Part shown: piece after piece, positions 24,064 to 32,691 of the stretch
How positions within the stretch are numbered: position 1 is the stretch's first letter
How the letters are laid out: the number at the start of each line of letters is the position of its first letter
Source: Planctomycetota bacterium
Lineage (GTDB): Bacteria; Planctomycetota; UBA1135; GCA-002686595
Length of the DNA stretch: 33,252 nucleotides
NCBI GenBank assembly: GCA_029250885.1
Contig: JAQXEK010000035.1
Span: 1 to 33,252 of the forward strand
Reading direction: 5' to 3'
The notes under the pieces: generated by a model
What the model saw: only the letters and a program-made list of their open reading frames with translations
Databases searched by the model: none
What the model was told of the DNA's origin: nothing
Translations under genes and position numbers: made by a program

Positions 24064-24264
24064 ATGACGAACATTGATTCTATTACCGAGCGCCTTGGGC
24101 TACGCGAGCTCGATCCCGATAGCGGGACCGATTGCCAGTTCATGCAGATGCTGCTGTCGGGCACCGGGTTTCGGCAGAACATCTCGGACAAGGGGGACGT
24201 GACCCTGGAGGCCGCCGGTAGTGAAAAAGAGTTGACCCTATTCCAGTGGGAAGTAGATGCCTGA
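24064..24264 (+). CDS. small protein translationally coupled to the ZIP/SO_0444 fusion
   Basis: Predicted 66-residue protein with no recognised family. It is polar and mildly acidic, has a single Cys (residue 22) and no signal or membrane segment. The ATG at 24064 is chosen because the longer frame (from 23986) would include the tail of the DUF481 terminator. The last 8 bp overlap the start of the transporter gene (ATGCCTGA arrangement), typical of translational coupling. CATAAT at 24043-24048, preceded by TGG, could be an extended -10 box. A regulatory or accessory role for the transporter is inferred from overlap only; it could also be a short leader gene. Confidence 0.5.
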   Translation: MTNIDSITERLGLRELDPDSGTDCQFMQMLLSGTGFRQNISDKGDVTLEAAGSEKELTLFQWEVDA

Positions 24265-26110
24265 GAATCTTTGGATCGCCGTTGGACTGCTCTTCGCGGT
24301 CAACCTCTTCGCAGGTGCGCCCCTGTTGCTTGGCAACTGGTCGGACCGCATCCTGCACCGCTTCGTGGGCCTGTCGGCGGGTATCTTCCTCGGTACCGTG
24401 TTCTTGCACCTCGTTCCCGAGCTGGCCGAGGCCTCTGCGGAGAGCGCCGACGCGCCGGGCATGCTCGGCGGCCGGGGGCCTTGGGTCGCAATGCTGTGCG
24501 GTTTCTTGCTGCTGTTCTTCATCGAGCGCGTGCTTCTTGCTGGGGACTCGGATGAGGAAGAGAAAAGCCACGATCACAAGCACCGCGTGCTGTGGTACGC
24601 GTCTCTAGCGGGGCTCGCAATCCACGCCGCCGTTGCGGGTGTGGGCCTGGCCGCAGTGGGCGAGGTGAACGAGTCAAATCTGGGCATGGGCATCACCGTG
24701 TTCTTCCTAGCGATCTTGTTACATAAGGCGTCCGAGAGCCTCTCTTTGGCCACCGTCATGCGATTGGCTGGACTGCCGAAGATGAGGTCCTTTGTCTACC
24801 TAACGGGCTTTTCCCTGATTACGCCCGTCTTCCTCTATCTGGGGTCGAGCCTATTCGATCCCGGCTCGACAAAGGCGGCCCTGTTCATGGGACTTGCAGC
24901 GGGCACGTTCCTGTACGTCGCTGTCTGTGACCTCTTGCCCGAGGTCTTCCACGGCGAGCGCCGACTGCCCGAAGCGGCCGCCTTAATTTTAGGTGTGATT
25001 TTGGCCGGTGCTGGGGAGAGCGACACATTTCTTGTCGACATGTTAGTGGCTCTGATCGACGTGTTCCTAGAGATGTCCGCTTGGCTATTGTTTGGCTTCT
25101 TCATCGCCGGGCTGATCTCGGTCTGGCTTAACCCGGAGCGACTCAAGCCCTGGCTTGCTGAGCGCTCGCTCAAGAGTGTCATCGTCGCGTCTCTTGTGGG
25201 GGCGCCCCTGCCGCTCTGCTCCTGTTCGGTACTGCCGGTTGCGATTTCTCTGCGCCGAGCTGGCGCCAGTCGTGGCGCGACCTCGTCCTTCTTGATCTCG
25301 ACCCCCGAGACCGGTGTGGACTCGGTGGCCATGAGCGCTGGCCTGCTCGATCCGTTCTTGACCATTGCCCGGCCCGTTGGCGCGGTCTTCTCGGCCATCT
25401 TCACGGGCCTTCTTGTCAACGCAACTGAAGACAAGGATCAGGTTGACCCCGGCCAAGCTGAATCAGAAAGCACCTGCCAAGTACATGGTGACCACGTTCA
25501 TGATCACAGCCACGACGCCTCCAGCGGTCCGCAAGATGAACCGGCCTTTCGTAAGGCGATGCGCTTCGCCTTCGTCGACATGATGGACGACCTTGCCGGC
25601 GCGATCCTCTTCGGCTTGGCCATCTCGGCCGGAATCTACGCGCTCCTGCCCCCCGAGGTCTTCGAGCTACCTATCTTTAGCGGAGCCTGGGGCTATCTTG
25701 TGATGCTGTTGGTCGGTATCCCTATCTATGTCTGCGCTTCGGCTTCGACCCCGATTGCGGCAGCCATGATCGTCAAGGGACTAAACCCCGGCGCCGCCGT
25801 AGTCTTTCTGATGGCGAGCCCCGCTACCAACACCAGTGCCCTCTTCGTAATTCTCCGGGAGCTCGGCAAGCGCACTCTGATTGCCTATCTGGCGGGGCTT
25901 GCGATCTGCACCCTGATCGTTGGATATGCCGTGGATGCGGGCTACCGGTTGTTCGAGCATACGCCGGTGATGGGGATAGACGAAGGTGGCATGGGGCATG
26001 AGCACACGAATCCCCTGAGTGTTGCCGCAGCGGTTGTCTTGGCGCTTTTTTTGGCGCGATCGATTTGGCGGACTTCTCGGGCAGGTGACGAAGGTGATTG
26101 TTGTAGCTAG
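24257..26110 (+). CDS. ZIP-family domain fused to an SO_0444-type Cu/Zn efflux permease
   Basis: Predicted 617-residue membrane protein made of two transporter domains. Residues about 1-255 show the eight-helix ZIP layout: GIFLGTVFLHLVPEL (TM2), AGLAIHAAVAG (TM4), AILLHKASESLSLA (TM5) and GTFLYVAVCDLLPEV (TM7). In TM4 the usual H-N-x-x-D-G ligands are reduced to His only, and in TM5 HE..E has become HK..E, so the metal site is degenerate. Residues about 265-590 match the SO_0444/UPF0718 permease family (EMSAWLLFGFFIAGL; PLPLCSCSVLP; SFLISTPETGVDS; CASASTPIAAAMIVKGLNPGAA). A His-rich loop (VHGDHVHDHSHD, about 415-426) separates the two permease halves, and the protein ends GDCCS. SO_0444 members are annotated as Cu/Zn exporters. 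The frame is continuous throughout. Confidence 0.85.
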   Translation: MPENLWIAVGLLFAVNLFAGAPLLLGNWSDRILHRFVGLSAGIFLGTVFLHLVPELAEASAESADAPGMLGGRGPWVAMLCGFLLLFFIERVLLAGDSDEEEKSHDHKHRVLWYASLAGLAIHAAVAGVGLAAVGEVNESNLGMGITVFFLAILLHKASESLSLATVMRLAGLPKMRSFVYLTGFSLITPVFLYLGSSLFDPGSTKAALFMGLAAGTFLYVAVCDLLPEVFHGERRLPEAAALILGVILAGAGESDTFLVDMLVALIDVFLEMSAWLLFGFFIAGLISVWLNPERLKPWLAERSLKSVIVASLVGAPLPLCSCSVLPVAISLRRAGASRGATSSFLISTPETGVDSVAMSAGLLDPFLTIARPVGAVFSAIFTGLLVNATEDKDQVDPGQAESESTCQVHGDHVHDHSHDASSGPQDEPAFRKAMRFAFVDMMDDLAGAILFGLAISAGIYALLPPEVFELPIFSGAWGYLVMLLVGIPIYVCASASTPIAAAMIVKGLNPGAAVVFLMASPATNTSALFVILRELGKRTLIAYLAGLAICTLIVGYAVDAGYRLFEHTPVMGIDEGGMGHEHTNPLSVAAAVVLALFLARSIWRTSRAGDEGDCCS

Positions 26111-26257
26111 CCTCGAGACCCACGGCGCCGTCTCACTGCTCACCTCTGGCGCAACCACGGGCAACATCGCCCTAGACTCCGCGTCGACCTTTATAAGCGT
26201 GAAGGGTGGGTGGAACCAGGACCTGGCCGGCGTGGTGGACTTGGATGCAGCTTCGCG

Positions 26258-27658
26258 ATGAACCGACAGCCCTCTAACCCAAAACGAAGTCGAGGTACAA
26301 CCCGGCTGTCCCGGTCCCCCTGGGCGCCAGCCATCTTGGTATTTGGCGCTTGGGCGTCCTGCAACGCACCTGGACTCGTGGTGGGAAACGACCTCGACGA
26401 GCAAGCGATTTCGAGCCAAGAGTTCGCGCAAATCAAGCCTGATGCGGATCTCTATCAGTTGGTTTGGGATGATCGGGATCAATATGTCCATGGCAGCAAG
26501 ACACGATTTTCGGTCGAGCCGGCGGAGTCCTTGGATCCCTTAGATCGGCTTCACCTCAAGCTCTGGGACAACGGCAAGCTCGCCTTCGTCGCACTCGTGC
26601 CCGTCAAGGACCAAGGATTCGTCATAGACACGGAATACTGGCCCAAGCTAAGTCAGTTCGAGGAGCGCGTGATGACCCTGGAAGCCATGCGGTCGGATTC
26701 CGAGACCGGCCTGTCGGAACCAGAGAGCTTAAAAAGAGTGGCTTTCGATGAGTTCGCCTGGGAAGGGGCATTCGGTAGCATGGATTATTCGAGCGTGGAT
26801 ACGTCGAAAGATCGCACAGTAGAGGTCTCTGAGATTGACGGATTGACGGTCCTGATTAGCGGTTCCATCGCGGCGACCTTTGACGACGCGAGTGGTGCTC
26901 TGATCTCCTATCGCAAGGGTTCCGTCGAGATGCTGGCAAGTCCAATGCGCCCAAATTTCTGGCGGCCGGGAAGTGCAGCCGAACTTGCTGGCCCTGCTGC
27001 TGAAGTGTTGGGCCGGTGGAAGTCTGCCATGGACGACTCTCATGCCTCGACCCGGACCTTGGACGAGACCGGCGAGCGCGTCTTCCTGGGGTACGACCTG
27101 GACCTGGGCTTGTACCAGGGCGCGCAGCGGGGCACGGTTCAATTGGCTTGGTTCATGTCCCCGGACGGCAGCCTAGAGTTGACCTATAACTTGCACCCTT
27201 CGACGCTACCCGACGGTAGCCCCGGGGAGATTCCCCAGGTTGGCTTGGCCCTTGACTTAGACCGGCGCTTCGACCAATGGTCATGGTACGGACGCGGTCC
27301 GGGGCCTAGTACCGTGGACAACCTGGGACAGTCACGATGGGGCCAATACCAGGGACGAGTGGGAGTGGCTGGCCTATTGGGCGTCCGCTCTGGCATCCGT
27401 TGGCTCACGATCCACGACGGAGACGACCACGGCTTGTCCATCCTGACTAGCTACGCGCCGGTGGGGGAGGGAGGATTCGAGGTCTGCGCTTACGGGCAGT
27501 CTTGGGGATCGCTACTTGGGCAAGGCGTAGACGCGGCAACCTATGGGGTGAGCCTAGACGTGGTCAGTGTTGGGGACTTGGCCAGTGAGAATGCCGATCG
27601 CATCAAGCTGTTCGGGAATCGCGAGTACAATTACAACTTGCACTTAGAGATCTTCTAG
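26258..27658 (+). CDS. exported, probable lipoprotein with a lone beta-galactosidase domain 5 (Bgal_small_N-like)
   Basis: Predicted 466-residue exported protein. A basic n-region and hydrophobic stretch end in WASC (Cys35), an imperfect lipobox, so lipid attachment is likely but not certain. The C-terminal part from about residue 220 resembles domain 5 of LacZ-type GH2 beta-galactosidases: GALISYRKGSVEMLASPMRP, NFWRPGS and WYGRGPGPSTVDNLGQSRWG..Q. In LacZ this domain lines the sugar pocket but does not carry the catalytic acids, and the TIM-barrel domain is absent here. The N-terminal 160 residues are unassigned. I infer carbohydrate binding at the cell surface; hydrolysis is unlikely without a partner. 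No Shine-Dalgarno is visible. It lies 147 bp after the transporter fusion. Confidence 0.7.
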   Translation: MNRQPSNPKRSRGTTRLSRSPWAPAILVFGAWASCNAPGLVVGNDLDEQAISSQEFAQIKPDADLYQLVWDDRDQYVHGSKTRFSVEPAESLDPLDRLHLKLWDNGKLAFVALVPVKDQGFVIDTEYWPKLSQFEERVMTLEAMRSDSETGLSEPESLKRVAFDEFAWEGAFGSMDYSSVDTSKDRTVEVSEIDGLTVLISGSIAATFDDASGALISYRKGSVEMLASPMRPNFWRPGSAAELAGPAAEVLGRWKSAMDDSHASTRTLDETGERVFLGYDLDLGLYQGAQRGTVQLAWFMSPDGSLELTYNLHPSTLPDGSPGEIPQVGLALDLDRRFDQWSWYGRGPGPSTVDNLGQSRWGQYQGRVGVAGLLGVRSGIRWLTIHDGDDHGLSILTSYAPVGEGGFEVCAYGQSWGSLLGQGVDAATYGVSLDVVSVGDLASENADRIKLFGNREYNYNLHLEIF

Positions 27659-27695
27659 CGCCCAGCTGGGCAAGCTGCTGAAGGAGGGCCCCGAC

Positions 27696-27791
27696 ATGTA
27701 CGCCGCGCCGCGCATACGCGGCGAGACCAAGAACCGTGTCGCAATCGAGCTCATTACGGAGAAGGGGCCCTGGATCGTTACACCCTGCTAG
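27696..27791 (+). CDS. small ORF (31 aa) with a perfect Shine-Dalgarno sequence
   Basis: AAGGAGG at 27681-27687, eight bases before ATG 27696, is the best ribosome site in the window. The 31-codon frame encodes a soluble peptide beginning MYAAPRIRGETKNRVAIELI and ending in Pro-Cys. The same frame stays open upstream to 27648 and reads AQLGKLLKEGPD before the ATG, so the region could also be the 3' remnant of a larger gene whose coding Lys-Glu codons happen to look like a ribosome site. It resembles no family I know. It lies between the domain-5 lipoprotein and a convergent acyl-CoA synthetase. Confidence 0.4.
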   Translation: MYAAPRIRGETKNRVAIELITEKGPWIVTPC

Positions 27792-27836
27792 GAAAGTCTA
27801 GTCCCGGTCGTCGCCGGACACGGGCTACTCAGCTCC

Positions 27837-29978
27837 CTAGCAGCCCTTGATTCCCACGCGCATATCCAGCACGCAGCTGCCTTGACCGTCGTAGCCCGCG
27901 AGGAACGGGTTCAGGTCCAGTTCGGCGATCTCCGGCACATCGGTCAGCATCTGACTAAGGCGCAACAGCAAATCTTCCAGCTCGGCTTTGTTCACAGGCG
28001 GCTTCCCCCGCGCTCCTTCGAGCATCATGACCGAGCGGATTCCATTGACCATCTCGGACGCATCGGCAGGCGTCAAGGGGTGCACCCGGAAGACGACATC
28101 TTTTAGGATCTCGACGTGAATTCCACCCAACCCAAAGGCCAACATCTTGCCAAAGACTGGGTCGCTGGCCGCCCCAAAGAACGTCTCCACGCCTTCGGAA
28201 CGCATGGATTGGAGCAGGAACTCCATCTTCGGGTAGGTCTTGGCAAAGCGCTGCTCCAGGGTGTCCAGGGCATCGAGCAGATCTTCGCGATCTCGGATTC
28301 CAAGGATCACACCGCCGCTGTCGGACTTGTGGGAGAGCTCGGGGATCTCTGCCTTGGCAACCAGCGGGAAGCCCAGCTTCTTTGCCTTCTTAAGCGCCTC
28401 CTCCCGTGTGCTCACTAGACTGCTGGGCACAACGGCAATCCCATAGGCCTTCATCAACCCGAAGAGTTCGGTACCATTCAAAAGCTCGCGGCCTTCGGCA
28501 AGCGCGCCTTCGACCAGGTCCCTAGCCTTCTTCTTTTGGACGCGGAATTTGGGTGCCTTCTCGTTCGGGCGCTCTCGCAGCTTCTTGAGCTTGCGCAGGC
28601 CGGTCAAGACAGCTGCTGCCTCTTCAGGGAAGCGGTAGTTGGGCACGCCGGCCTCGTGGAGAACCCGAATAGCCTGATCGTTCTGGTCCTTGCCGGGAAG
28701 ACAGGTCAAGAACGGCTTCTTGCTGGCCTTGCCATGCTTAGCGAAGACGCGGGCCACTGACTCGGCGTCGATCATGATCGGTGCCACAAAGATCGCCAGC
28801 ACCATGTCCACGCCAGGGTCCGCGCGAACGACCTTCAGCACGTCGTCGAAGCGCTTGGCATCGGCACTTGCGATCAAGTCCACAGGGTTGTGTACCGAGG
28901 CCTCCGGCGGCAGGAGCTTGTGAAGCTTGGCTGTGGTCTTGGCTCCCAGATCTGCCATAGCAAGGCCCTTGGAGACGATCGCATCAGTAGCCAAGATCCC
29001 GGGACCGCCTGCGTTCGTGACAATAGCGAGGCGGCGCCCATTCGGCAGCTTGCCGGTCTGCACAGCGCTAGCCATGGCAAAGAGCTCCTTCATGGAGTCG
29101 ACGCGCAGAACCCCACACTGGTAGAGCAGGGAATCCACAGCAGCTTCCGAGCCAGCTAGGGATCCCGTGTGGGAGATGGCCGCCTTCGCGCCGCGGGCCG
29201 TGCGACCTGACTTCACCACAAGGATGGGCTTCTTGCGAGAGACCCGGCGCGCGATGGGCATGAAGCGCTCGGGCTCGCCGAAGGCTTCGAGGTAAAGAAG
29301 AATCTCGGTGGTGTCCTCGTCCTCGCCCCAGTACTCGAGCAGGTCGGCGGGGGAGACGTCGGCGCGGTTGCCCACGCTGGCAAATTGGCTCAGGCCAAGC
29401 CCCAAGCTGCGGGAATCGGACAGGATCGCCGCACCCAGGGCGCCGGACTGGGAGAGGAACGCAGCACTGCCCCGGATCGGTTGCGTGTCCGCAAAGGATG
29501 CGTTCATGGAGAAGTCGTTTGCCGTGTTAAGGATGCCCATGCAGTTGGGTCCGATCATGCGCATGCCGTACTTGTCGCAGATGGCCACGAGCTCGTCTTG
29601 GAGAGCCTGTCCCTGGCCTCCGACCTCCGAGAAGCCCGCGGTGATCACCACGATTCCTCCGACGCCCTTCTTGCCGCAGTCTCGGGCGGCTTGGAGAACG
29701 TGGCTCGCCGGCACGACGATCACCGCCAAGTCCACCTTGCCGGGAATCGCAGAGACCTTATTGAAGCAGTGCGTGGAGTGCACGACGCTGGCCTTGGGAT
29801 TGACGGGGTAGACCGGCCCAGTAAAGTTGCCCTCGACGAGATTCCGGACGATCTGGTGTCCGATCTGGTTGACACGCTTGCTGGCGCCGACGACCGCGAT
29901 GGACCGGGGCCTGAACAGGGCGTCGAGGCTGGTAGCGGTGTTCGTCTTGGGACCTTTGTACTTGGGGCGGGAGGCCAT
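27837..29978 (-). CDS. ADP-forming acyl-CoA synthetase (fused alpha and beta subunits)
   Basis: Predicted 713-residue cytoplasmic enzyme of the NDP-forming acyl-CoA synthetase family, which interconverts an acyl-CoA plus ADP and phosphate with acid, CoA and ATP. The CoA-binding Rossmann domain starts at about residue 18 (LFRPRSIAVVGASKRVNQIG). The succinyl-CoA-ligase-like domains contain MIGPNCMGILN (141-151), FLSQSGALGAAI (174-185) and ISHTGSLAGS with His270 as the likely phosphohistidine. An ATP-grasp domain begins at about residue 500 (LMKAYGIAVVPSSLVSTREEA; SHKSDSGGVILGI). The GNAT acetyltransferase domain found in PatZ-like proteins is absent. The acyl substrate is not determined. The gene is read leftward, 107 bp upstream of the stop of the secreted repeat protein. 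Confidence 0.92.
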   Translation of the reverse strand: MASRPKYKGPKTNTATSLDALFRPRSIAVVGASKRVNQIGHQIVRNLVEGNFTGPVYPVNPKASVVHSTHCFNKVSAIPGKVDLAVIVVPASHVLQAARDCGKKGVGGIVVITAGFSEVGGQGQALQDELVAICDKYGMRMIGPNCMGILNTANDFSMNASFADTQPIRGSAAFLSQSGALGAAILSDSRSLGLGLSQFASVGNRADVSPADLLEYWGEDEDTTEILLYLEAFGEPERFMPIARRVSRKKPILVVKSGRTARGAKAAISHTGSLAGSEAAVDSLLYQCGVLRVDSMKELFAMASAVQTGKLPNGRRLAIVTNAGGPGILATDAIVSKGLAMADLGAKTTAKLHKLLPPEASVHNPVDLIASADAKRFDDVLKVVRADPGVDMVLAIFVAPIMIDAESVARVFAKHGKASKKPFLTCLPGKDQNDQAIRVLHEAGVPNYRFPEEAAAVLTGLRKLKKLRERPNEKAPKFRVQKKKARDLVEGALAEGRELLNGTELFGLMKAYGIAVVPSSLVSTREEALKKAKKLGFPLVAKAEIPELSHKSDSGGVILGIRDREDLLDALDTLEQRFAKTYPKMEFLLQSMRSEGVETFFGAASDPVFGKMLAFGLGGIHVEILKDVVFRVHPLTPADASEMVNGIRSVMMLEGARGKPPVNKAELEDLLLRLSQMLTDVPEIAELDLNPFLAGYDGQGSCVLDMRVGIKGC

Positions 29979-30084
29979 GGCGCAGGGTGGGGAGAAGAGG
30001 ACTTACTTGTCGTGAAAATGCCGCGAAGTGTAGCGTCTCACGGAGTCTCGTGGCTTGAAATACCTCCTAGCAATGCCCCTATAG

Positions 30085-32607
30085 CTACTTTCTGCGTAGA
30101 GGCTGCTCCTCTTGGGCAACCCATTTGCCGAAGATGTCGTGGCCCTGCCCGCGGCTGAGGTCACCCCAGAGAGCCAGGTAGCCGGGCCCGGTGGGGGTGA
30201 TCAAAGGCGCGATGATCGGCGCATAGCGGTGCTCGACAAAATGCGTCTCGACCTCGTTGATTAGCTGGCGCGGTCCGGCGGTCTGACCGTCCGGGGTGAG
30301 CCGGCGGATGAAGCAGTGGTCCCGGCCGGAGATGTCGTCCTCCCAGGCGATGTACAGTTCGCCATTCGGCATGCGGAGCGCGCGGGCATAGTCCTGTTCA
30401 TTGGCCTTGACCGAAATGCCGATAGGCGGGCCGAGGGGCTTTCCATTGGCGCCGATGGAGCGTGAGAAGACGTCCCGGGGCGGCCCGTCATTGCCGGTCC
30501 ACGCCAACAGGAAGCTGCCGCGCTTGGTGGGGTCCTCGGATGCGATGGGCGCGACAGTGGGGTCGAGATCGCCGTTACCCGGGGACGGGGCGAAGTAGAG
30601 CTGGCGGCCCTCGGGCTGCCCAAGTGCAGTGAGGAAGCGCCCCGTAATGGCGCGCACTCCCTTGGCGGCGGGCTGCCCCTTTCGAGCTCGCGTGGAGCGC
30701 AGGTCATCCCAGACAGCAACCAGCCGACCGTCGTCCAAGAGGCACATGTCTGGGCGCCCGGCTTCCTTGGTCACGGCGTCACTCAAGGCGTAGATGCGCT
30801 CACCCAATTGGCCCGTCGCACCAATGCGTCGAGCCATGGGGCCTTCGCCGGTGCGTGTCCACAGGGCCATGAACCCGGAGTTGCGCGGGAGTGCGATCAC
30901 GGCCGCGGGCCACTTGGGGGCGGACTCGTGGCCGGGGTCGAGATCGATGGCGGGAGCTAGGCTGTTGCCCTGCTGGTCGAAGAGCTGGCCACGCAGTGCG
31001 ACCGCCCGGCCCGTGGTCTCTTTCCACGTGGCCAAGAAAGTCCCGGACTCGAGCATCGCAACGCTGGGGAAGTTGCAGCGGTCACCCGAGTAGTCCGCGA
31101 AGATCTCGGGGCCCAGCACGAGCTGTCGGCTCGCGTTGGCCTCGCTGCGGCGCATGGCGGTCGAGGCTGGGCTGACAGTGATCGAGCGAGCGACAATGCG
31201 TGCATCTCCAGACCGAGTGTCGTCCCAGACCGCGATGCCCGTCTCACCGGACGTCGCGAGGGCGTGGTGCATCTGGTCGCTGCTGGCCACGTCCTGGTTC
31301 CAGGGCCGGGCTTCTTCGCTTTGGTTTCCTAGGGACATACGGCGGTAGTAGACGTCAGCCCTGTCCCGGCGCGAGTCGGTCCAAGCCACAAGGAACTGGG
31401 CCCCAATGGCAGCGACCTTCGGGTCTCGCGCATCGACGGCGTCGGAGTCAAGCACGTCGACGCCCGTCGCCGGGGTCAGGCGAATCCCCGCCGAGTTCAT
31501 TACGTGCAACACAACCGAACCATTGCGACTGCGCGGATCGGGGACGTCGAGCTCGCTCTCCACCAAAACGGCCAGGCCCGTACCCCCAGCCCAAGTGGTC
31601 AAGTCCACGGACTTGAGAGGCTGCTTTGAGATCGTGATCATCTCGCGGTCCGCTTTACCTGCCTCGTTGAGGTGCACCAGGCCCGTGGCCGGGCCTACTT
31701 CCGCAAGCACCCACCAACCGGCACCCTCACCCGATCGGTCGGGCACGATCTCAATCACCTTGCCCTGCCCAAGCTGCGTACTCTTGCGCCGATCCGGGTC
31801 GACCAAAACGGAGACCTGGGCGTGCATCTCGCCGTTGCTGTTCCAGGTGACAAGAACCTTGCCCCTGTCGTTGAGCGCCATGAGGAAATTGCCCTTCGCC
31901 CCGGCGATAGACTCCACCAAGGTGAAGGCTTCACCGGTGCGCGTCTTGCCCGTTTGCGCATTGTGGGTCAGGGTCAATGCCGTGACCGCATCGCCCCTTA
32001 TCCAAGCGGCCAAGCCCGTGCCGCCCTCCACGGGGGCGACCTGGCTGGTGGTGCTGGAGGCCACCGCGCCCATGGGGATCGGACCGCTGGTGAAAATGTC
32101 CTCCTTCGGGGCGCGCTCGTCAAAGAGCCGCAGGGTTGCGGACGCCCCCTTGCCACTCAAGGCAGTCCACACCACGGCTCCACCGATGCCCCCCGTCGGG
32201 TTCGAGAACTGCGCAATACTGGGCCTGACCTGACGGCTGGCTCGCGGCAGGTGAATCGGGATGCCATCGTCGGCCTGGTCCACGCCCTTGGGCAGGATAC
32301 CCAGATAGAGCCCCAGGTTGCCGTCACGGCTGTCGGACCAGATCGCGGTGTAGCCGGACTCGCTTGCGGTCAGGCTGTTGAGAGTCTGATTCGCGCCACC
32401 TGTGGTGTCGCCGTTGATGCAGATACCGGGCGCGGCGGCCACGGGATCCGGCAAGATGCCAAAGATGCCCTGCTCCAGGACGAAGCCATTTCCCATGTCG
32501 ACTAGCTCGGGCTCCTCGGTCTGGGAAAGTGCGCTCATGGAAAGAAGGGCAGCTGCGAAGACGGCTGGAGTAGCCTTGCTTCGTTCAATGCGTCGTGTGG
32601 TGGTCAT
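30085..32607 (-). CDS. large secreted repeat protein, beta-propeller-like
   Basis: Predicted 840-residue exported protein with a signal peptide ending near ALLSMSALSQ. The body has repeats built around a W-x-D-x-R core at the end of a strand: YTAIWSDSRDGNLGLY, FLVAWTDSRRDRADVYYRR, GIAVWDDTRSGDARIVARS, LVAVWDDLRSTRARK, FLLAWTGNDGPPRDVFSRS and LYIAWEDDISGRDHCFIRR, with further degenerate copies. Such repeats typically fold as blades of a beta-propeller and are common in secreted proteins of environmental bacteria. No catalytic motif, membrane anchor or sorting signal is visible, and the C-terminus is short and basic. It lies 84 bp downstream of the phospholipase-D-family gene on the same strand, so the two may be co-transcribed. 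Confidence 0.7.
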   Translation of the reverse strand: MTTTRRIERSKATPAVFAAALLSMSALSQTEEPELVDMGNGFVLEQGIFGILPDPVAAAPGICINGDTTGGANQTLNSLTASESGYTAIWSDSRDGNLGLYLGILPKGVDQADDGIPIHLPRASRQVRPSIAQFSNPTGGIGGAVVWTALSGKGASATLRLFDERAPKEDIFTSGPIPMGAVASSTTSQVAPVEGGTGLAAWIRGDAVTALTLTHNAQTGKTRTGEAFTLVESIAGAKGNFLMALNDRGKVLVTWNSNGEMHAQVSVLVDPDRRKSTQLGQGKVIEIVPDRSGEGAGWWVLAEVGPATGLVHLNEAGKADREMITISKQPLKSVDLTTWAGGTGLAVLVESELDVPDPRSRNGSVVLHVMNSAGIRLTPATGVDVLDSDAVDARDPKVAAIGAQFLVAWTDSRRDRADVYYRRMSLGNQSEEARPWNQDVASSDQMHHALATSGETGIAVWDDTRSGDARIVARSITVSPASTAMRRSEANASRQLVLGPEIFADYSGDRCNFPSVAMLESGTFLATWKETTGRAVALRGQLFDQQGNSLAPAIDLDPGHESAPKWPAAVIALPRNSGFMALWTRTGEGPMARRIGATGQLGERIYALSDAVTKEAGRPDMCLLDDGRLVAVWDDLRSTRARKGQPAAKGVRAITGRFLTALGQPEGRQLYFAPSPGNGDLDPTVAPIASEDPTKRGSFLLAWTGNDGPPRDVFSRSIGANGKPLGPPIGISVKANEQDYARALRMPNGELYIAWEDDISGRDHCFIRRLTPDGQTAGPRQLINEVETHFVEHRYAPIIAPLITPTGPGYLALWGDLSRGQGHDIFGKWVAQEEQPLRRK

Positions 32608-32691
32608 AGGTGCAGGATAGCGGGCTAAGTGAGGCGTGGCAGAAACTGCTTTGTAACGCTTAGTCGGTTCGACGGATTGGGGCGGCTGCGC

